Assembly: GCA_019752635.1 (NCBI GenBank)
Contig: JAIELX010000085.1
Coordinates: forward strand, 1 to 49,094
From: Candidatus Obscuribacterales bacterium
GTDB taxonomy: Bacteria > Cyanobacteriota > Vampirovibrionia > Obscuribacterales > Obscuribacteraceae
Length of the DNA: 49,094 nt
Direction of reading: 5' to 3'
In this document: positions 43,647-49,094 of the stretch, piece after piece
How positions within the stretch are numbered: the first letter of the stretch is position 1
How the letters are laid out: the number at the start of each line of letters is the position of its first letter
Position numbers and translations under genes: made by a program
The notes under the pieces: model-generated
The model's database searches: none
What the model was told of the DNA's origin: nothing
What the model saw: the letters and a program-made list of their open reading frames with translations, nothing else

Positions 43647-43967
43647 ATGCAGTTCTTAGTTCTTGGATACGATGGGACGGATGAGCAAGCACTGGCTCGC
43701 AGAATGGCTGCCCGGGAAGCACACCTAGCACTCGGCGACAAAATGCGCGACGCGGGCAAAATGCTCTACGGCGCGGCCATCTTGGACGACGAGGGGAAGA
43801 TGATCGGCTCGGTCATAATTTGCAACGTCGATTCCCGCGCAGAACTGGACCAATGGCTGGAGATAGAGCCATACATGACCGGCGGCGTGTGGAAAAAAGT
43901 TGACGTCCAAATTTGCAGAGTCGGCCCCAGCTTCGCCAAACTCACTCCTCACGCCACTATAAACTAG
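43647..43967 (+). CDS. YciI-family protein
   Basis: A 106-aa YCII-related protein with a dimeric ferredoxin-like fold. ATG 43647 is preceded by GGAGGGG. Typical segments are MQFLVLGYDG, the AHLALGDKMRDAGKMLYGAAI helix-strand and the C-terminal FxxxxPYMTGGVWKKVDVQ. Some family members hydrolyse chlorinated muconolactones, but most have no assigned reaction. Its last four bases overlap the end of the minus-strand gene at 43964. Confidence 0.85.
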   Translation: MQFLVLGYDGTDEQALARRMAAREAHLALGDKMRDAGKMLYGAAILDDEGKMIGSVIICNVDSRAELDQWLEIEPYMTGGVWKKVDVQICRVGPSFAKLTPHATIN

Positions 43968-44155
43968 CGCCGTGATTGAAGTGGTGGATCGTACAGATCA
44001 ATTCTTTCGCTACCAGAAGCTTTGTCAATGTAGGTTACAGCAACGTCCGACAATTCCTCGCACTTACCGTCTCCATCGAGATCCGCGAACACAACATTTA
44101 AGCTGTGCCCTTGTCGATAGCTGATATCGCTCGCTCGCTTCAAGACATCATTCAT
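43964..44155 (-). CDS. Small DxDGDG-containing protein
   Basis: A possible 63-aa protein. The central FADLDGDGKCEEL is a calcium-binding-type DxDGDGxxxE loop as in VCBS/FG-GAP or dockerin repeats, framed by beta strands (HSLNVV, DVAVTYID). Only a weak AAGAAAAG precedes the ATG. It lies 39 bp after the gene at 44195 on the same strand and may be its operon partner. Confidence 0.45.
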   Translation of the reverse strand: MNDVLKRASDISYRQGHSLNVVFADLDGDGKCEELSDVAVTYIDKASGSERIDLYDPPLQSRR

Positions 44156-44194
44156 ACTTTTCTTGTCTAGCTTGAGAGCACTCTTAAGTAGAAA

Positions 44195-44689
44195 CTAGCC
44201 CGCTTCCTTTATCTCGAGCCTTCCAATGGCGACACCACTGCTGCCATTGCGCTCCAGCTGTTTTACCGCCTCAAGATGTAGAGCCAATCGCTCCAACTTC
44301 GCATCTTCCAGGGGAATGCCCTTCACTGTAGGACTTTCATACAGAATGGTGTCATTAAAGTAGGAGTTGTCAAAGGCAGCGTTTGTAATTTCGCCTCGGT
44401 CCGATGAAGTCGTATAAAGCTTGGGCCGAGGATGGATCCTTTGCACATCCGCTAATAACTCATGCACCTCAGTTGGCGAAAATCGCGCAACACATTCAGT
44501 GTACCTAAGCGCCGCGGAGGTCCAATCGTCACTGTCCATCGCAGCACCAATTGCCAACCTCGCGTCATTCTTTTGCAGAATTGCTTCGACTTTATTGAGA
44601 CCAGTCGTGATGTCCTGCAGCCTTTCGTAAAGACTCAAGTCGGGCTTTCGCTCAGGAATATCAGCCGGACCAAACTCCATTTCAGGCAT
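44195..44689 (-). CDS. Hypothetical protein
   Basis: A 164-aa unrecognised protein, helical and acidic. ATG 44689 is the first supported start; the frame extends upstream through a hydrophobic stretch ending LWGAC, which hints at a lipoprotein signal, but no valid start codon leads into it apart from 44842, inside the hairpin at 44796-44829. Function unknown. Confidence 0.5.
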   Translation of the reverse strand: MPEMEFGPADIPERKPDLSLYERLQDITTGLNKVEAILQKNDARLAIGAAMDSDDWTSAALRYTECVARFSPTEVHELLADVQRIHPRPKLYTTSSDRGEITNAAFDNSYFNDTILYESPTVKGIPLEDAKLERLALHLEAVKQLERNGSSGVAIGRLEIKEAG

Positions 44690-44795
44690 CGTACACGCCC
44701 CCCAAAGAAACTCAACGCACAGAGCAGTGTAGTAAATTGACTTAACAGTCCCGTGGAATTCAAAACACGATGACTTTCCCGGGGGCCCACGTAAG

Positions 44796-44829
44796 AAGCT
44801 GGATCTGCCGAGTTCGGCAAATCCAGCTT
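44796..44829 (-). terminator. Strong hairpin after the SRPBCC gene
   Basis: AAGCTGGAT and TGCCGA pair with TCGGCA and ATCCAGCTT across a single C/A mismatch and a 2-nt loop, a stem of about 16 bp. It follows the stop at 44854 by 24 bp. The T-run is poor (CTTCTTAC on the minus strand), but the stem strength and position support termination of the ArsR/SRPBCC operon. Confidence 0.6.
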
Positions 44830-44853
44830 TCCTGAACGTCATACTGATGGATA

Positions 44854-45807
44854 CTATGCCTTTGGCAAGTGTTCGTCCAACTTGTCGAACGATCCCGTCC
44901 AACCGATTGTCATACCAGCTCTTCCTTGAACGAAAGTTGCAAGCTCTTCCGGAGTAATGTCGCCAACACATTCCCAGTAGATTGTAACGCGTGTTTGGTC
45001 CGGACCTTCAGAAGTGAGAGTCACCGTCGTCTTCATCGTTGCCGGCCATGTCGGCGCGGCGGGATGGCGCGAAAGGTTTTCGTTCTCATCGCAAAACTCT
45101 TGTGTATAGACAAGTCTGTGCGGTTTTTCAATCTCAAGATAATGAGCTCGGCCATACATCTTCATGCCGGCAGCGTTGGACATGCAATAGAAGCTGCTGC
45201 CACCGGCTCTGATATCAGCACGAAGGTACTCCATTGTGAAACCAGTAGGCGGCATCCACTTCGCAACGTGATCGGGATCGGTCCACACCTTGAACATTTT
45301 CTCGATCGGAGCATCAAATGTTCGATTGATGACGAATGATTCTTTGCCGGTGGACTGTTTGTCCAGGTACTCAGCAAGACGGTCCCACGTAGCGTTGCCA
45401 CCCGCCTTCTTGATAAATCTGGCGGTTTCTTCAGCCGCTTCTGGAGTGGCCAATTTCATAGTCATATCCATCTTCGTCTTGCCGTTATCTTCCGAGAACA
45501 GCACGGTCACACGAAAGAGCGGCGGACGGTCGTCACTGGCGCCATGGTCGTACACCAACTTCTTGCATTCTTCAACTTCAAAATACTTCGTCTTGTTCGG
45601 GTAGTCGACGCCATCCGGTCCATGCATTGTATAGTCCCAATGACCGCCCGGACGCAAATCTTTACTGTGAGTCGTTATGGTGAATCCGCGGGGTCCCCAC
45701 CACTGGGCAGCTTTGGCAGGATCAGTCCACGCATCCCAAACCGCGCGTACCGGAGCATCATAGAGCCTCGTTAGATGCAGTTCGTTGGACTTACTTTTTA
45801 CGGGCAT
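44854..45807 (-). CDS. Tandem SRPBCC (AHSA1-like) domain protein
   Basis: A 317-aa protein with two START/SRPBCC domains of the AHSA1 type (about 8-150 and 157-315). Each begins with a strand and APxxxVWDAWTDP- or APIEKMFKVWTDP-like helix, has the KWxxPxGF turn (WWGPRGFTI, WMPPTGFTM) and ends in a WDRLAEYL- or FDKLDEHL-like helix. These form hydrophobic ligand cavities; the ligand is unknown. The ATG lies 17 bp inside the 3' end of the ArsR gene, so it is translated with its regulator, a common pairing. Confidence 0.9.
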   Translation of the reverse strand: MPVKSKSNELHLTRLYDAPVRAVWDAWTDPAKAAQWWGPRGFTITTHSKDLRPGGHWDYTMHGPDGVDYPNKTKYFEVEECKKLVYDHGASDDRPPLFRVTVLFSEDNGKTKMDMTMKLATPEAAEETARFIKKAGGNATWDRLAEYLDKQSTGKESFVINRTFDAPIEKMFKVWTDPDHVAKWMPPTGFTMEYLRADIRAGGSSFYCMSNAAGMKMYGRAHYLEIEKPHRLVYTQEFCDENENLSRHPAAPTWPATMKTTVTLTSEGPDQTRVTIYWECVGDITPEELATFVQGRAGMTIGWTGSFDKLDEHLPKA

Positions 45808-46159
45808 TTCTCTTTCCTTTCTTGTCCGGTTCTGTGGTGACAGTTTTGAGGTAAGCCTCCAGGCGATCGAAACTTTCCTCCCAAAATACTCGGTACTCTT
45901 CCATCCAACCGGCGACTTCCTTGAGTCCGTCGCTATTTAGCTTGCATGGGCGCCACTGTGCGTCTTTCGATTTGGTGACGAGCCCAGCCTTCTCGAGGAC
46001 TTTTATGTGTTTGGTTACCGCAGGAAGGCTCATCTGACCGAGGAACGGTTTCGCCAGGTCGGAGACACTGGCTTCGCCTTTAGACAGTTGCGCCAGCATT
46101 GCTCGCCTGGTCGGATCGGCCAGGGCTGAGAATGTTTGACTGAGGCTGTCTTGCATCAT
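45791..46159 (-). CDS. ArsR-family transcriptional repressor
   Basis: A 122-aa winged-helix regulator. FSALADPTRRAMLAQLSKGE, VSDLAKPFLGQMSLPAVTKHIKVLEKAGLV contains the recognition helix, and a basic tail KKGKRNARKK closes it. It lacks the Cys metal site of true metal sensors and belongs to the group paired with SRPBCC genes, where a small hydrophobic effector is presumed. The promoter and palindromic operator directly upstream (46165-46222) indicate autorepression. Confidence 0.9.
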   Translation of the reverse strand: MMQDSLSQTFSALADPTRRAMLAQLSKGEASVSDLAKPFLGQMSLPAVTKHIKVLEKAGLVTKSKDAQWRPCKLNSDGLKEVAGWMEEYRVFWEESFDRLEAYLKTVTTEPDKKGKRNARKK

Positions 46160-46164
46160 AATTT

Positions 46165-46222
46165 ACCAAACAGTTAATTAACACCTTGGTTAAATATACC
46201 GCAGGATCAGATTCGGTGTCAA
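46165..46222 (-). promoter_or_regulatory. Promoter and palindromic operator of the arsR-SRPBCC operon
   Basis: On the minus strand a perfect -35 TTGACA (46222-46217), an 18-bp spacer and TATATT (46198-46193) form a sigma-70 promoter. Start of transcription is expected near 46186. Overlapping it is a nested inverted repeat: GTTAATTAAC (46173-46182) and outer arms ACCAA (46165-46169) and TTGGT (46186-46190), all sharing the exact centre 46177.5. Binding of a dimeric ArsR here would block RNA polymerase. Confidence 0.7.
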
Positions 46223-46381
46223 ACTAGGCTTCACGGGGTCTGCAATTACGGATGCCGCACGCAGCCCCGGAAGGGTCTCGCGCTGCGAATCGCGCATCCG
46301 CCTTTAAAACTCCGTCCCGCGATGCGCGGCAGGCGGACATAAATGCAGGACGCTTCTAAGGTGTCGCTATCTTACCCGTGG

Positions 46382-47761
46382 CTACAGATTCGCCAATAAG
46401 ACGTTGAGGCTTTCGGCCATTGTCGGGTGCGTGAATACGGTGTCTCTGACCGCGGTGTACGGAACCTGGCCAATCATAGCCATTTGTACAACAGACATCA
46501 CTTCACCCGCGGAATGACACAACAGCGAGCAACCCAATATCTGGTTCGTTTTCTTATCTATTACAGCCTTGAGGACGCCCTTAGTTTCACCGGAAGTATT
46601 TGCACGAGGTACTTTGCTAGCAGGTATCTTAGCCACCAGCACATCAAATCCCTTCTTCCTTGCTTGCTCTTCTGTCAGACCCACACGACCGAGTTCGGGA
46701 TCGATGAATAGGGTGTACGGAACCACTCGCCCGGACGTCGTTCTATTGGCACCATGCAGCACGTTTTCCTTCACAATTCGATAGTCATCCCAGGAAACAT
46801 GCGTGAAAAGCGGTCCACCGTTGCAGTCGCCCAACGCCCAAATATTCTCAGCCTCGGTCTCAAGACGTTCGTTAACCTTGATATTGCCACGCTCATCAAG
46901 TGTCACGCCGGTGGCATCCAGATTAAGATTCTCCGTATTCGGCGTTCGTCCAATCGCGACCATCACATGGCTGCACGATATCACTTCCTCACCGCCAATG
47001 GTGATCTCAATTTCGCCATCACGGTTCCGTTTGATCGATTGAGCTTGCGCATTCGACCGAAATACGATTCCGTCTCCTTCGAGAATCTCCTTGACGCCTT
47101 CCGCAATATCTTCATCCTCCATGGGCAGGAATCGCTCACCGCGCAAGAGAACAGTAACAGCACTTCCCAATCGCTGAAAGATTTGGGCAAATTCCAGTGC
47201 AATGTAGCCACCACCTATGATGACGAGGTGATCAGGCAACACGTTCAACTCCATGATCGAGGTGCTGGTCAGATAGGGTACATCCGCCAGTCCCGGAATC
47301 TTAGGTATAGTTGTGCGACTACCAGTATTGATATAGATTCGCTTAGCCGCAAGGAGACGCCTATCGCCATTCGCCATCGCCACTTCGATCTGCCGCGGTC
47401 CAACAAATTTTCCGGAACCAACGATGAGCTCCATATTCGGCGTCGAATTGAAGAGCTTCCAGTGCGTCTCAACCATCCCTTTTACTATCCGTCGCTTTCG
47501 TTCAATGGCGGTAAGCAAGCTTGGTCCGGCGTCTGAAATAGCGATGCCGAAATGTCGCGAGTGCTGGATTTGATCAAACAACTTCGCGGTTGCTACAAGA
47601 GTTTTCGTAGGAATACATGCAACGTTGATGCACGTTCCGCCAATCTGCCCTCGCTCAATCAGTGCCACCTTATGACCAGCGGGACCGAGAGCCATCGCCA
47701 ACGATTTGCCTCCCTTTCCACCGCCCAGCACTATGTCGTCAAACGTTTCGATTACTGACAC
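46382..47761 (-). CDS. Mercuric-reductase-like pyridine nucleotide-disulfide oxidoreductase
   Basis: A 459-aa FAD/NAD(P)H flavoenzyme of the class I disulfide oxidoreductase family. The FAD motif is VLGGGKGGKSLA (about 11-22), and the redox disulfide is GGTCINVACIPTKT (Cys44, Cys49). A second GGGYIALEFA motif binds NAD(P)H, and the C-terminal HPTMAE carries the catalytic His-Glu pair. The lack of an N-terminal metal-binding domain and of a C-terminal Cys pair argues against true mercury reduction; related uncharacterised reductases are the best match. GTG 47761 follows GGGAGAG. Confidence 0.85.
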   Translation of the reverse strand: MSVIETFDDIVLGGGKGGKSLAMALGPAGHKVALIERGQIGGTCINVACIPTKTLVATAKLFDQIQHSRHFGIAISDAGPSLLTAIERKRRIVKGMVETHWKLFNSTPNMELIVGSGKFVGPRQIEVAMANGDRRLLAAKRIYINTGSRTTIPKIPGLADVPYLTSTSIMELNVLPDHLVIIGGGYIALEFAQIFQRLGSAVTVLLRGERFLPMEDEDIAEGVKEILEGDGIVFRSNAQAQSIKRNRDGEIEITIGGEEVISCSHVMVAIGRTPNTENLNLDATGVTLDERGNIKVNERLETEAENIWALGDCNGGPLFTHVSWDDYRIVKENVLHGANRTTSGRVVPYTLFIDPELGRVGLTEEQARKKGFDVLVAKIPASKVPRANTSGETKGVLKAVIDKKTNQILGCSLLCHSAGEVMSVVQMAMIGQVPYTAVRDTVFTHPTMAESLNVLLANL

Positions 47762-48094
47762 CTGACTCTCCCGTTCGATCTCTAAGAAGCCATTACGGCT
47801 CTAACTATTGAAGACACTTCCGCACGTCTTTCAACCTGGATTGGTGAAAAGAATTATGTTGCCGAAGCAAACGTCCGGAGCAAATTAACCTTGGTCGCGG
47901 AAGCAAATGAGTCTGAGATTATAAGCCTAATTTGGCGGATCCGCAGACGAATCCCGACTACTTTGAGCTGCTCGGACACACTTGACTTACCCCTCGCTTT
48001 CAACAGTCTTGCAAACGGTTCCGTTAATTAGCCGAATCTTATACTTGCCACCGCCAAAACCCTTTATCCTCCAAAAGTATCCAAGGGGAATCGA
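47762..48094. other. Divergent intergenic region
   Basis: 333 bp between the flavoenzyme and hydroxylase genes. A plus-strand TATACT (48040-48045) could be the -10 of the gene at 48095, without a good -35. AAGGGG about 7 bp before ATG 48095 is its ribosome site. No further gene or RNA seen. Confidence 0.35.
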
Positions 48095-48685
48095 ATGATT
48101 ATCTTGCACCTATTCGGTTGGCTTGTCTTTTCTTGCATCGTCATGTCGTTCATCGAGCATCAGGTTCATGCACGACTTATGCACAGAAAAAACTTCCTTA
48201 GCGAGCGTAAGGCGTCTTTCAAAAAGACATTCGAAATGCACGCTATCTTTCATCATGGGCATTACTCCAAGATATTCAGTGACGAGCCCGTGCCTCCAGG
48301 TGAGGATAAGGAGATACAACTAACGGTACGCAAAGCACCGATTAAAGCACTGCCTTTTGCTGCAGTGATCGCATTGTTCTCCTGGTCGGGAGCTTTAATT
48401 TTCATCGGTGTCGTGACTTTTCACCATTGGGCATGGAATAAAATCCACCTCGAAATGCACAAGCCTGAACAAAAGAATTTCAGCAAGTGGCCGATTTACA
48501 AATTTTTAGCACGCTATCACTGGCTGCATCACAAGTATCCGGACAAGAACTTCAATGTCGTGTTTCCTTTCGCTGATTACATTCTTGGGACCACGGCACG
48601 CCCTACCGCAACCGACCTGATAAACATGCAAAAGCAATTTGAACCCCAGCTTGTCGCTCAAAAGGTTCCAGTAAAACTAAAGTAG
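48095..48685 (+). CDS. Histidine-box membrane hydroxylase/desaturase-like protein
   Basis: A 196-aa membrane protein of the fatty-acid hydroxylase superfamily. Hydrophobic helices lie at about 3-20 and 84-110. Clusters of His that would hold a diiron centre: HQVHARLMH (22-30), HAIFHHGHY (49-57), HH at 110-111, HLEMH (118-122) and HWLHHKY (142-148). Substrates of the family are sterols, fatty acids or carotenoids; this one is unassigned. A terminator follows directly. Confidence 0.8.
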   Translation: MIILHLFGWLVFSCIVMSFIEHQVHARLMHRKNFLSERKASFKKTFEMHAIFHHGHYSKIFSDEPVPPGEDKEIQLTVRKAPIKALPFAAVIALFSWSGALIFIGVVTFHHWAWNKIHLEMHKPEQKNFSKWPIYKFLARYHWLHHKYPDKNFNVVFPFADYILGTTARPTATDLINMQKQFEPQLVAQKVPVKLK

Positions 48686-48732
48686 AGGGAGAACTTGCAT
48701 TCCTCCTCAGAACATCCACACCGAGATGAAAG

Positions 48733-48762
48733 CGCCTTAAGATATTGATCTAGAGGCGTTTT
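48733..48762 (+). terminator. Rho-independent terminator
   Basis: CGCCTTAAGAT (48733-48743) pairs with ATCTAGAGGCG (48748-48758) with two mismatches around ATTG, followed by TTTT. It ends the hydroxylase gene. Confidence 0.7.
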
Positions 48763-48845
48763 CCCTTTGTTGTACCTCTCCAGCCGAGGCACGCATTTGA
48801 TTTGATTTGACTTGACTCGTTTCTGACTTCCCCGGCTAACGAAAA

Positions 48846-48873
48846 CAGGCGCCGGTACTTGAACCGGCGCCTG
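48846..48873 (-). terminator. Terminator between convergent genes
   Basis: A perfect 11-bp stem, CAGGCGCCGGT (48846-48856) with ACCGGCGCCTG (48863-48873), and a 6-nt loop. On the minus strand it is followed by TTTTC, ending the glycine-rich gene; a T-run (ATTTTT) also follows on the plus strand, so it may work both ways. Confidence 0.8.
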
Positions 48874-48896
48874 CATATTTTTGCCTGAAGCTTTCG

Positions 48897-49094
48897 TTAG
48901 CGACCCCGGCGACCACCGCCACGACCAGCAAAACGACCACCACCGCCGCCAGCTTGGGCGCCGCCGAATCTTCCACCGCCAGCCTGAGCGCCGCCGAATC
49001 TTCCGCCCTCGCCACCGGCTTGAGCGCCGCCGCCGAATCTTCCGCCCTCGCCGCCAGCTTGAGCGCCGCCGCCGAATCTTCCGCCCTCGCCGCC
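48897..49094 (-). CDS. Glycine-rich RGG-like protein, C-terminal part
   Basis: The 3' end of a gene that continues past the window edge; 65 codons and TAA (48899-48897) are visible. The sequence is a tandem repeat of GGEGGRFGGGAQA-like units (13 residues, shorter near the end) and closes with FAGRGGGRRGR. Such RGG/GGRF tails bind RNA and are found on RNA helicases, cold-shock RRM proteins and single-strand-binding proteins; which one cannot be told. At DNA level the units are near-identical 39-42-bp repeats, prone to length change. Confidence 0.7.
   Translation of the reverse strand, partial: GGEGGRFGGGAQAGGEGGRFGGGAQAGGEGGRFGGAQAGGGRFGGAQAGGGGGRFAGRGGGRRGR

Noticed and set aside
46754..47536. 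260-codon plus-strand open frame
   Set aside because: Antisense to the flavoenzyme gene with intact FAD and disulfide motifs; no ribosome site.
1..49094. CRISPR arrays, tRNA or rRNA genes, insertion sequences, replication origin
   Set aside because: No spaced direct-repeat array, no tRNA cloverleaf other than the tmRNA, no transposase and no DnaA-box cluster were seen by eye.

Overview
This window looks like a chromosomal stretch from a non-photosynthetic relative of cyanobacteria (Melainabacteria/Vampirovibrionia, perhaps the Obscuribacterales). That assignment is inference. It rests on a tmRNA whose tag begins AKNNIV, as in cyanobacterial tags, on a moderate GC content, and on many secreted TPR, WG-repeat, TonB-C-like and proline-rich proteins with few known relatives. 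No photosynthesis gene, phage cassette, transposase, rRNA, tRNA or CRISPR array was seen.

Region 1-6000 is a signalling cluster: three unfamiliar proteins, a membrane PAS histidine kinase whose phospho-acceptor histidine position reads Gly, a further unknown protein, and an intact OmpR-type response regulator. Two of the unknown genes carry the same ~26-bp element at the same distance from their start codons. Region 6000-14400 holds secreted TPR and proline-rich proteins, a 624-aa EF-hand protein that looks like a calpain with its catalytic residues replaced, prmA (ribosomal protein L11 methyltransferase) coupled to a TPR gene, and a single-pass membrane protein.

Region 14500-22200 starts with ssrA (tmRNA, 14608-14993). 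The last 18 bp of its 3' end and flank recur exactly at 18887-18904, enclosing two small genes and a GH63-type glycosidase; this is the layout left by an integrative element that used the tmRNA 3' end. Next comes a 952-aa alanine-rich repeat protein. Region 22200-31200 carries engB with two small genes (one a zinc ribbon), a remnant of a broken gene, a flavin oxidoreductase with a methyltransferase, an 18-repeat WG membrane protein translationally coupled to a membrane TPR-like protein, a Cys-rich small protein, an M50-like membrane protease, a PhnB-like VOC protein and a SMI1/KNR4 protein.

Region 31200-41500 contains a vWA lipoprotein, an NAD-dependent epimerase, a stand-alone flavodiiron-type beta-lactamase-fold protein, a DUF6891 protein, a TonB-C/YafK-type L,D-transpeptidase fusion, a bacterial cereblon-like CULT-domain protein with its complete tri-Trp pocket, and MscL with a zinc-ribbon tail. 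Region 41500-49094 contains a GNAT acetyltransferase, mnmH (tRNA 2-selenouridine synthase), a YciI protein, an ArsR repressor with a tandem-SRPBCC gene behind a very clear promoter/operator, a mercuric-reductase-like flavoprotein, a histidine-box hydroxylase and the 3' end of a glycine-rich RGG-like gene cut by the window edge.

The strongest candidates for new biology are the His-less kinase cluster with its shared upstream element, the calpain-like pseudoprotease, the CULT protein, and the tmRNA-flanked segment.
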